Assembly: GCA_022573485.1 (NCBI GenBank)
Contig: JACZTW010000254.1
Span: 1 to 5,655 of the forward strand
Source: Planctomycetota bacterium
Lineage (GTDB): Bacteria > Planctomycetota > Phycisphaerae > UBA1845 > CAIVHJ01
Direction: 5' to 3'
Length of the DNA stretch: 5,655 nucleotides
Part shown: positions 1-4,111 of the stretch, in pieces
Numbering within the stretch: position 1 is the stretch's first letter
Layout: every line of letters begins with the position of its first letter
Notes under the pieces: generated by a model
Databases searched by the model: none
The model's input: the letters and a program-made list of their open reading frames with translations, nothing else
What the model was told of the DNA's origin: nothing
Position numbers and translations under genes: made by a program

Positions 1-248
1 GTCGTGACGTGATGTTTGAGATCATGCTTGGCAATGCCGCGCAAAATATCAACACCCGACACGCCACCGTGCATGTCGATGTTTCCCTGGTATCCATAAT
101 TCATGGTTCGGATGGCGCGCAAGAAGTACTCGCGTGGAATGTCCAGCAACTTTTCGATCTCCGCTGCGCCGTAGTACCTGTCCGGCTCGATGATGTCGGC
201 GGCCTTGAGTGTTTTTACCTCGGGCTCTCCAGCCAGCAATGTAGTCAT
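1..248 (-). CDS. Small helix-turn-helix-like protein, C-terminus off the window edge
   Basis: The ATG at 248 is preceded by GGAG eight bases upstream, and 82 codons are readable before the edge without a stop. I do not recognise the family by name. The segment from about residue 25 to 80 has the look of a MerR/excisionase-type winged helix. It starts Y-Y-G-A-A-E-I-E-K-L-L-D, which would be the first helix. Then comes I-P-R-E-Y-F-L-R-A-I, a turn and recognition-like helix. A glycine-rich wing (M-H-G-G-V-S-G) follows, and then V-D-I-L-R-G-I-A. This order matches the first gene of the operon, which also begins its domain with an aromatic plus an acidic-isoleucine helix and ends with a V-x-D-[IM] helix. 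It is last of four closely spaced genes and probably co-transcribed with them. A DNA-binding role (regulator or recombination directionality factor) is inference; a structural small protein is the alternative. Confidence 0.7.
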   Translation of the reverse strand, partial: MTTLLAGEPEVKTLKAADIIEPDRYYGAAEIEKLLDIPREYFLRAIRTMNYGYQGNIDMHGGVSGVDILRGIAKHDLKHHVT

Positions 249-283
249 TTGCGTTCTCCGATGTTGGTGGTTTGTCGGTTGTG

Positions 284-499
284 TTACGGCACTGCCGCCG
301 TTTCGATCAGGAATTTCAGGGCGTCTTTGTGGTTCACGATCACGCTACCAGATCCCGCGAGCTGGGCGCTGTCGGCCTTCAAGCCTTGCGTAATCTGATT
401 TAACTTCTGCGCCTGGGTTGCTGTCAGTGTCATGTCGACGCTGTGCGGCGCGGAGCCGCTGGCCGCCGGCAGCGTCGCGATTGTGACTGTCGTTGCCAT
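284..499 (-). CDS. 71-aa hypothetical protein in the small-gene operon
   Basis: The start is taken at ATG 499 rather than an in-frame TTG at 514, because GGGAG lies eight bases before the ATG and would fall inside the coding sequence if TTG were used. The protein begins with a threonine- and alanine-rich stretch (M-A-T-T-V-T-I-A-T-L-P-A-A) that is not a convincing signal peptide. A likely helical segment follows (L-T-A-T-Q-A-Q-K-L-N-Q-I-T-Q-G-L, residues about 29-44), then a short G-S-G-S-V-I-V strand and a final helix with D-A-L-K-F-L-I-E (about residues 59-66). There is no cysteine, no membrane segment and no catalytic motif. The downstream neighbour starts 35 bases after its stop, and a hairpin precedes its ribosome binding site. 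I do not recognise the family; the company suggests an accessory or phage-type protein. Confidence 0.75.
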   Translation of the reverse strand: MATTVTIATLPAASGSAPHSVDMTLTATQAQKLNQITQGLKADSAQLAGSGSVIVNHKDALKFLIETAAVP

Positions 500-518
500 A
501 AGTCTCACTCCCAAATGT

Positions 519-549
519 GAAAGCGCCCGCCGGTCGGGCGGAGGCTTTC
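519..549 (-). other. Intercistronic hairpin between the 66-aa and 71-aa genes
   Basis: GAAAG (519-523) pairs with CTTTC (545-549), and CGCCCG (524-529) pairs with CGGGCG (535-540). This gives 11 base pairs, with a four-base bulge (541-544) and a five-base loop. On the transcribed (minus) strand the stem is followed by ACATTTGGGAG, which holds the next gene's ribosome binding site and no run of U. A classical intrinsic terminator is therefore unlikely. A processing, stabilising or attenuating structure inside the operon fits better. Confidence 0.55.
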
Positions 550-556
550 GTCGTTA

Positions 557-757
557 CTACAGTGCGGCCAGCGCCTTGCGGGCCTGTAATGCTCCGTAGG
601 TATACCCGAGCCGATCGTTGTAGGCGGCGAGGTAGCACAAATGCAGGGCTGGATCCTCTTTGACGAGGGCTTGGATGGCGGAAGATCGCAACATGCCAGC
701 ATCGATCTTCTGCTGCACCCTGCGGTTGAATTCACGTTCATGCGGACCAAGTTTCAT
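557..757 (-). CDS. 66-aa hypothetical protein, possibly phage-related
   Basis: ATG at 757 is chosen because GGAGG sits nine bases upstream; the open frame extends further upstream but overlaps the preceding gene. The protein is charged and probably all-helical: M-K-L-G-P-H-E-R-E-F-N-R-R-V, then Q-Q-K-I-D-A-G-M, then A-I-Q-A-L-V-K-E-D-P-A-L-H-L-C-Y-L-A-A-Y-N, and an alanine-rich tail. The pattern A-x-x-x-[LV]-x-x-E-D-P-x-L-H-x-x-Y-L-x-A-x-N is, from memory, seen in small or N-terminal parts of prophage proteins, but I cannot verify this here. There is no signal peptide or membrane segment. It starts 28 bases after the helix-turn-helix gene stops, so co-transcription is likely. Its function is unknown. 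Confidence 0.75.
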   Translation of the reverse strand: MKLGPHEREFNRRVQQKIDAGMLRSSAIQALVKEDPALHLCYLAAYNDRLGYTYGALQARKALAAL

Positions 758-785
758 TAGTTGAATCCTCCATCGTTCGGCGCGT

Positions 786-1049
786 TCATACCGCGTAGGG
801 CACCGGATGATCCGCCGGCTGCCTGTTCGCCGAGCGTAAGAGTTGGGCCACAATCCAATTCATATCCTCGACAGTGAATAGCATCATGCCTAGGTCGCCC
901 GCGCGATAAGCAGGCCGGAGCGCGCCGAGCTTTATAATTTTCCTGATCTGGTGGTAGTGGAAACCGCTTTGCCTCACGATGTCGCCGATCGAGTAGAGTT
1001 CGGGGTCGCCGGCGGCGCACGCGGTTTTGGAAATGCTGTTCGATCTCAC
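786..1049 (-). CDS. 87-aa MerR/excisionase-like helix-turn-helix protein
   Basis: The start codon is GTG at 1049, preceded at five bases by GGGAGG; there is no in-frame ATG near the front. The first 16 or so residues are a short leader. From about residue 17 the protein reads L-Y-S-I-G-D-I-V-R-Q-S-G-F-H-Y-H-Q-I-R-K-I-I-K-L-G, the typical layout of a MerR-type or helix-turn-helix-17 domain: helix, turn, recognition helix, then a G-x-L-R-P segment. A wing region follows, and then F-T-V-E-D-M-N-W-I-V, like the second signature helix of these domains. No effector-binding region follows, which is the size range of phage excisionases and small regulators rather than full MerR proteins. It is first in the four-gene operon, so autoregulation or control of excision is a reasonable inference. 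DNA binding is well supported by pattern; its specific role is not. Confidence 0.8.
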   Translation of the reverse strand: MRSNSISKTACAAGDPELYSIGDIVRQSGFHYHQIRKIIKLGALRPAYRAGDLGMMLFTVEDMNWIVAQLLRSANRQPADHPVPYAV

Positions 1050-1050
1050 G

Positions 1051-1066
1051 GCTCCCTCCCAGGAGC
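1051..1066 (-). promoter_or_regulatory. Hairpin holding the ribosome binding site of the GTG-start gene
   Basis: On the minus strand GCTCC (1066-1062) and GGAGC (1055-1051) form a five-base-pair stem around the loop TGGGAG, directly before GTG at 1049. The purine-rich binding site (GGGAGGGAG) lies in the loop and 3' arm, so folding could limit ribosome access. This is a visible structure; regulation through it is inference. Confidence 0.35.
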
Positions 1067-1290
1067 AAACGCTCGAAGACTTAACCCCCCAACCATAACG
1101 CGCTGCTCAGTCCTGTCCAGCAAATTGTCGGCGCCCGACCGCACGGTCCTCAACGTTCGCCAGGACTCGATCCGCTTGCGCCATTGAACGATCGCGCTCG
1201 ACACGACCCAACATGCGCCCCGAGCGCGGAGAACGCACGCATTGGCGCCGGGCGGTTCGGTCGCAGAGAATGTCGCAGGCGCCCAGACTT

Positions 1291-1320
1291 TCCCACACAC
1301 TCCCACACACTCCGACACAC
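1291..1320 (+). repeat. Three tandem 10-bp direct repeats beside the tRNA fragment
   Basis: TCCCACACAC occurs at 1291-1300 and 1301-1310, and TCCGACACAC (one mismatch) at 1311-1320. All three are back to back and thus one helical turn apart, followed by TCT, which starts a broken fourth unit. The array ends 58 bases before the tRNA anticodon stem, on the presumed element side. Phased short repeats beside an attachment core resemble arm-type sites for a tyrosine recombinase or binding sites for an accessory factor. A simple CA-rich slippage repeat is the alternative. Confidence 0.75.
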
Positions 1321-1378
1321 TCTGGCGCAACGAAAACACGGTTTCGACTACGCCATGCTCGCCAAATGGACCTTATTT

Positions 1379-1435
1379 CGGGATTCAAAATCCCGTTCTC
1401 GCAAGAGAGTGTGGGTTCAAGTCCCTCCTCCGGCA
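1379..1435 (+). pseudogene. 3' fragment of tRNA-Leu(CAA), putative attachment site
   Basis: From the anticodon arm to the discriminator base, every tRNA element is present in order. The anticodon stem CGGGA/TCCCG (1379-1383 with 1391-1395) encloses the seven-base loop TTCAAAA, giving anticodon CAA at 1386-1388. A long variable arm follows, with stem TCTC/GAGA (1397-1400, 1405-1408) and loop GCAA, typical of class II tRNA-Leu. The T arm is 1411-1427 with loop TTCAAGT. The 3' acceptor strand CTCCGGC is at 1428-1434, then A1435, with no encoded CCA. The matching 5' strand GCCGGAG and a D arm are absent at the expected distance upstream. One T-stem pair (1412 with 1426) is T-T. A tRNA 3' remnant of this extent is the usual product of integration at a tRNA gene. 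Confidence 0.8.
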
Positions 1436-1580
1436 TCCTTTCGGTTGCAAGAACTTGTGGACATTTCCAATAGGCCATCAAATCCGTCCAGTTGATGGTT
1501 TGCGACCCGGAACGGGGCCGACACCAGCAAACGGACTCCGGCTCAGCTGGCTTCCTCGCCTGGCTTTTCGGTAGGATCGG

Positions 1581-1602
1581 CCGCTGTGTTCAGACACAGC
1601 GG
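1581..1602. repeat. Perfect 9-bp inverted repeat with a four-base loop
   Basis: CCGCTGTGT (1581-1589) and ACACAGCGG (1594-1602) are exact reverse complements around TCAG. A second, weaker stem (GAGAGG/CTTCTC with one G-T pair, 1605 to about 1621) follows at once. There is no adjacent T run on either strand, so it is not a standard intrinsic terminator. It lies about 130 bases past the stop of the small minus-strand gene. Confidence 0.6.
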
Positions 1603-1660
1603 GGGAGAGGCGTCCTTCTCGTCAGGCCTCGACAATGGCCCACTCCTCACATGCGATCCA

Positions 1661-1697
1661 GCCCGGCTCGCGGGCACCGGGCCATGGGGACCCCCAT
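1661..1697. repeat. Pair of GC-rich inverted repeats
   Basis: GCCCGG (1661-1666) pairs with CCGGGC (1677-1682) across a ten-base loop. Immediately after, ATGGGG (1684-1689) is mirrored by CCCCAT (1692-1697) across two bases; the latter is more likely a binding palindrome than an RNA hairpin because of the tiny loop. They lie just downstream of the small minus-strand gene. Confidence 0.4.
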
Positions 1698-1728
1698 CAT
1701 CACGGTAGTGCGGCTTTCCGACTTTGGC

Positions 1729-1866
1729 TCAGGCAGCAGGCCCGCCGATAGTAATAGAGCCGGGGTAAGGAATGTTCAATGCGCGAAGCATGCTCGTCTC
1801 GTTGGTCGCGTGCGCCTGCTCGATACCGTTGGCGCCGCCAGTCGCGAGTTGATCTGAGACACCCAT
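1729..1866 (-). CDS. Possible 45-aa small protein, divergent from the barrel operon
   Basis: An open frame from ATG 1866 to TGA 1729 encodes a 45-residue protein with reasonable composition: M-G-V-S-D-Q-L-A-T-G-G-A-N-G-I-E-Q-A near the start and a C-terminus L-R-A-L-N-I-P-Y-P-G-S-I-T-I-G-G-P-A-A. The codons favour G or C in the third position over the first half, unlike the other frames here. Against it, the only purine-rich stretch (GAAGA) abuts the ATG and is too close to be a good ribosome binding site. An in-frame TGA lies two codons upstream, so it is not simply the tail of a longer frame unless a frameshift has occurred. There is no membrane segment or known motif. Its start is 76 bases from the barrel gene start, so the two would share a divergent promoter region. 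Confidence 0.35.
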   Translation of the reverse strand: MGVSDQLATGGANGIEQAHATNETSMLRALNIPYPGSITIGGPAA

Positions 1867-1942
1867 TCTTCAGAAGATCTTTGAAGAGTGGCATCAAATC
1901 ATCGGATTTCCGCAAGCGAATCTGAAAGAAGGACACCCGATC

Positions 1943-3415
1943 ATGGCTTCAGATTCTCTATGCAAGCCCAAGCGACACGTCGCATTCCTCATTCCTTTGA
2001 TCGTCGCGGCCCTCGTTTGCAGTCTCGCCACGAGTACAATCGCTCAGGGACAGCCATCGGGCAATGCCGCTCCCAAGAAAGGACCGAAGTATTTCGGTCT
2101 CCGCTTCAACGAGGATTGGCGCTACCTGGAGGGCCCAGCGGAAAGCTACGAACCGGACTTCTTCGATCCCATCAAGAACATCAATCTCGGCGGCGATTGG
2201 CGCCTGGACTTCGGCGGCAGCATCCGATTCCGCGGAATGTCCGAGACCAACAAGCGCTACGGCGGCGGCCGAACGTCGCAAGACACGTTCCTCCTGCAGC
2301 AGTACTTACTGCATGCCAATCTCCGCTACCGGGACGTGTTCCGCTTCTTCATCGAGGGGATTCACGCCCAGGTAGACGAGCGGCAGACGCCCGCACTGGG
2401 CATCGACGAGAACTTCTATGACATTCATCAGGCCTTCATCGACATCAAGCCGTTCGGTTCCGGCACGCCGCTGACCGTCCGTGTCGGTCGGCATGAGTTG
2501 CTGTTTGGCAAGCAGCGACTGGTATCACCGTTGGGGTGGAGTAATACTCGTCGACAGTGGGACGGGATGAGCCTGCTGTGGAAGGACGGGGACTGGAACG
2601 CACAGGCCTTCTACACGCGCCCTGCCCCGACCAATCGAGGCGAGGGTTTGGAGCGCAAATGGGATGAATACAACGAAGACCAGCATTTCTTCGGCATTTA
2701 CGGCACCTACAAGGGTTGGGACAAACACGTGCTGGACTTGTACTACTTGGTGCTGCTAGACCATCGCCCGCGGGCCAACTCTGCGGGGTTCAGCGACAAC
2801 ATGACTCTGCACACACTCGGAGCCCGCTGGGGAGGCAAGAGCGGCCCGTGGGACTACGACGTCGAGGGTGCCATGCAACTCGGGCACCACGGCGGCGATC
2901 CGATCTTCGCCTGGATGCTCGCCATGGAAGGCGGATATACGTTCGCAGACGTACCGATGACGCCGCGCCTCGCCGTCGGGTTTGATTGGGCGACGGGCGA
3001 CAAAGATCCTCGGGACAACCAGCACAACACATTCAACCAACTGTTTCCGCTGGGACACGCCTACCTGGGCTATCTGGATCAGGTCGGCCGGCAGAATGTG
3101 CTGGACCCGCACATTGCCCTGAGCTTCAAACCCTGCAAGCCCGTCAAGATGGCCATCGCCTACCATCACTACTTCCTGGATAAGAACGAGGACGCTCTGT
3201 ACAACGCCGGCGGGGCGCCCATTCGCCGGGACGTGAGAGGCCAGAGCGGCAGTACCATCGGCGGCGAAATGGATGTGACCTTGGCCTGGAAAGTCGACCG
3301 GCACCAATCGGTCTTGCTCGGCTGGTCGCATTTGTGGCCGGGGAGCTTTATCGATCAAACCGGTGATAACGACGAGGTCGATTTGATTTACCTGCAATAT
3401 GTCTTCAAATTCTAA
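1943..3415 (+). CDS. Alginate-export-family (AlgE-like) outer-membrane beta-barrel protein
   Basis: This 490-residue protein starts at ATG 1943, with AAGGA nine bases upstream. The signal peptide is clear: a basic front (K-P-K-R-H, residues 8-12), a hydrophobic core to about residue 30, and likely cleavage after S-T-I-A at 34. The rest is typical of a large barrel: alternating aromatic and polar strands, many W, Y and G turns, and a C-terminal Y-V-F-K-F ending in phenylalanine, as needed for barrel assembly. Segments such as R-V-G-R-H-E-L-L-F-G-K-Q-R-L, W-S-N-T-R-R-Q-W-D-G and G-W-S-H-L-W-P-G belong to the alginate-export domain (about residues 55-488). Pseudomonas AlgE is of similar length and lets negatively charged alginate cross the outer membrane. 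No alginate polymerase, epimerase or lyase gene is nearby, so the substrate here is open; a general anionic-sugar or small-molecule channel is possible. Two lipoprotein genes follow, 13 bases downstream and beyond. Confidence 0.9.
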   Translation: MASDSLCKPKRHVAFLIPLIVAALVCSLATSTIAQGQPSGNAAPKKGPKYFGLRFNEDWRYLEGPAESYEPDFFDPIKNINLGGDWRLDFGGSIRFRGMSETNKRYGGGRTSQDTFLLQQYLLHANLRYRDVFRFFIEGIHAQVDERQTPALGIDENFYDIHQAFIDIKPFGSGTPLTVRVGRHELLFGKQRLVSPLGWSNTRRQWDGMSLLWKDGDWNAQAFYTRPAPTNRGEGLERKWDEYNEDQHFFGIYGTYKGWDKHVLDLYYLVLLDHRPRANSAGFSDNMTLHTLGARWGGKSGPWDYDVEGAMQLGHHGGDPIFAWMLAMEGGYTFADVPMTPRLAVGFDWATGDKDPRDNQHNTFNQLFPLGHAYLGYLDQVGRQNVLDPHIALSFKPCKPVKMAIAYHHYFLDKNEDALYNAGGAPIRRDVRGQSGSTIGGEMDVTLAWKVDRHQSVLLGWSHLWPGSFIDQTGDNDEVDLIYLQYVFKF

Positions 3416-3428
3416 GGAGCAAGAAATT

Positions 3429-3626
3429 ATGGGACGCCATTTCTGGACGAAGCTAGTGGTGGTGGCATCGATGACGTGCGCGACGACGTTCCAGGCGACC
3501 GGTTGCAGCACGCTGTCGAACGATCAGTTGGTCACTGCCATCAACACCAGCGCACAGGGATTCCTGAACAGTATTTTTGCACAGATGCTCGACGGTCGAA
3601 TCGACGGACTGCTGCACGTCAAGTAG
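3429..3626 (+). CDS. 65-aa putative lipoprotein, first of a related pair
   Basis: The start is ATG 3429, with AAGGAG nine bases upstream and directly after the barrel gene's stop; an ATG at 3399 lies inside the barrel gene and is rejected. A basic, aromatic front (M-G-R-H-F-W-T-K) leads into a hydrophobic core of residues 9-21 and a lipobox-like A-T-G-C with the acceptor cysteine at 26. The box is not ideal because alanine replaces the usual leucine at -3. The mature part would be only 40 residues: a serine/threonine-rich linker, then Q-G-F-L-N-S-I-F-A (43-51), probably an amphipathic helix, and a D-G-R-I-D-G-L-L tail. The core matches the next gene's Q-G-V-I-N-T-L-F-A. The 13-base spacing makes co-transcription with the barrel very likely, so it probably sits in the outer membrane near it. 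No known family is recognised. Confidence 0.85.
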   Translation: MGRHFWTKLVVVASMTCATTFQATGCSTLSNDQLVTAINTSAQGFLNSIFAQMLDGRIDGLLHVK

Positions 3627-3671
3627 ACCCGGCATAGGCTATGGATTTTGAGAATTGATCCAGCAGAACAT

Positions 3672-3685
3672 AGAGGAGTGCCTCT
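3672..3685 (+). promoter_or_regulatory. Hairpin covering the ribosome binding site of the second lipoprotein
   Basis: AGAGG (3672-3676) and CCTCT (3681-3685) pair perfectly around the loop AGTG. The ribosome binding site GGAG (3675-3678) is half in the stem and half in the loop, and the ATG follows one base after the stem. The fold is short, about five pairs, but could damp translation of this gene relative to the one before it. The regulatory role is inferred. Confidence 0.4.
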
Positions 3686-3686
3686 C

Positions 3687-3860
3687 ATGCTTCGTAAGAG
3701 ACTATCAGTCTTTGTCCTGGCCGGTTTCGTTCTGATCCTGAGCGGATGCAGCGTGAACCTCGCGGGGACCGCTTCCACCGCGATTCAGGGTGTGATCAAC
3801 ACCCTGTTTGCGAACGTGAGTGCCAGCCTGGTCGGCGGGCTCATCCCGCTCCCCGGTTAA
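3687..3860 (+). CDS. 57-aa lipoprotein, second of a related pair
   Basis: The start is ATG 3687, with GGAG eight bases upstream. The signal is textbook: M-L-R-K-R-L, a hydrophobic core V-F-V-L-A-G-F-V-L-I, and the lipobox L-S-G-C with cysteine at 21. The residue after the cysteine is serine, not aspartate, so in proteobacterial terms outer-membrane sorting is expected. The mature 37 residues contain Q-G-V-I-N-T-L-F-A (34-42) and end with a glycine/proline-rich tail (G-G-L-I-P-L-P-G). The central motif aligns with the preceding lipoprotein, so the two look like diverged tandem copies. It lies 60 bases after its neighbour's stop and probably shares its transcript. The mature part is too small for an enzyme; a barrel-associated or peptidoglycan- or surface-associated structural role is inference. 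Confidence 0.88.
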   Translation: MLRKRLSVFVLAGFVLILSGCSVNLAGTASTAIQGVINTLFANVSASLVGGLIPLPG

Positions 3861-3905
3861 GCGCTGACACAACTGTCCATCTCGGGCGTCGGCGAACGGT
3901 TATAC

Positions 3906-3921
3906 CGGGCACCGGCGCCCG
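3906..3921 (+). terminator. Weak terminator-like hairpin after the lipoprotein genes
   Basis: CGGGC (3906-3910) pairs with GCCCG (3917-3921) around ACCGGC, followed by CGTTTCG. The position, 45 bases after the last stop of the barrel operon, is right, but the stem is short and the T run only three bases, so intrinsic termination here is doubtful. Confidence 0.25.
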
Positions 3922-3961
3922 CGTTTCGCTCCGGATCGCAACACAGAAACCATCAAGTCAC

Positions 3962-3990
3962 TTCAAATCGCCGGCGCAATGGGCTATCCT
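3962..3990 (+). promoter_or_regulatory. Weak sigma-70-like promoter candidate for the helicase gene
   Basis: TTCAAA (3962-3967) and TATCCT (3985-3990) are separated by 17 bases; each matches four of six consensus positions. It lies about 120 bases before the helicase start, in a 251-base gap with no gene. In GC-rich DNA such a match can occur by chance. Confidence 0.2.
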
Positions 3991-4111
3991 TGGACTCTCG
4001 CATCGGCAGGATCGCTCGCCCAGACTTCGTCGTTTAGCAGACGCCGAAAGTCATGTTGTCTCTGGCCAGCGCACCAGCGGTCGCCGCGAACCGTCACGGA
4101 ATGATTGTTCA

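Larger units (their letters stand above)
1050..1378. other. Non-coding upstream region of the minus-strand operon and attachment-side DNA
   Basis: About 330 bases without a supportable gene. Several open frames cross it on both strands, but none has a ribosome binding site or recognisable protein, and they continue unnaturally through the tRNA fragment. It must contain the promoter of the minus-strand operon. The best pair I can find (minus strand TTGCTG at 1123-1118, 18-base spacer, GTTATG at 1099-1094) is too weak to call. The only organised content is the 10-bp repeat array at 1291-1320 near its right end. Confidence 0.6.
1..1435. mobile_element. Right-hand end of a putative tRNA-Leu-integrated element
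   Basis: Three things point to an integrated element. There is a compact operon of four very small genes, two of them helix-turn-helix-like. There is a phased set of three 10-bp repeats. There is a tRNA-Leu 3' fragment with no 5' half. Integrases that use tRNA genes rebuild the tRNA at one end and leave a 3' fragment at the other. The fragment reads rightwards, so the element should lie on its 5' (left) side and the chromosome on its right, which matches housekeeping-type genes appearing only to the right. The left boundary is outside the window. No integrase, transposase, portal or capsid gene is visible, so phage versus integrative island cannot be decided. The boundary call is inference. 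Confidence 0.45.
1436..1728. other. Non-coding spacer with clustered inverted repeats
   Basis: I see no gene here: open frames on both strands lack ribosome binding sites and protein-like composition. The right two thirds hold several inverted repeats: 1581-1602, about 1605-1621, 1661-1682 and 1684-1697. They may be transcription stop structures for the small minus-strand gene ending at 1729, remnants of the insertion boundary, or a structured RNA. None is followed by a run of T on either strand. Confidence 0.5.

Noticed and set aside
914..920. GCCGGAG, the exact 5' acceptor strand expected for the tRNA-Leu fragment, occurs upstream.
   Set aside because: It lies inside the 87-aa gene about 460 bases away, without a D arm; a seven-base match in GC-rich DNA is expected by chance.
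1046..1339. Minus-strand open frame whose TGA overlaps the GTG start of the 87-aa gene by four bases, suggesting translational coupling.
   Set aside because: It begins within or beside the repeat array, has no ribosome binding site, and no recognisable protein. The overlap alone is weak evidence.
1107..1481. Minus-strand open frame of 124 codons with an E-E-G-L-E-P-T-L-like segment.
   Set aside because: That segment is what the reverse complement of a tRNA T arm and variable arm gives when translated; there is no ribosome binding site and no protein family.
1184..1495. Plus-strand open frame containing a T-L-R-H-T stretch like the conserved box of tyrosine recombinases.
   Set aside because: The stretch is encoded by the 10-bp CA-rich repeats, the frame then runs straight through the tRNA fragment, and no other recombinase motif or catalytic tyrosine context is present.
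1868..1886. CTTCA/TGAAG inverted repeat in and near the divergent region before the barrel gene, as a possible operator.
   Set aside because: The arms are only five bases and the spacer nine; such matches are common by chance, and no regulator is linked to it.
2756..3511. Long minus-strand open frame (251 codons) opposite the barrel gene.
   Set aside because: It is a shadow of the strong plus-strand codon bias of the barrel gene and has no start context or family.
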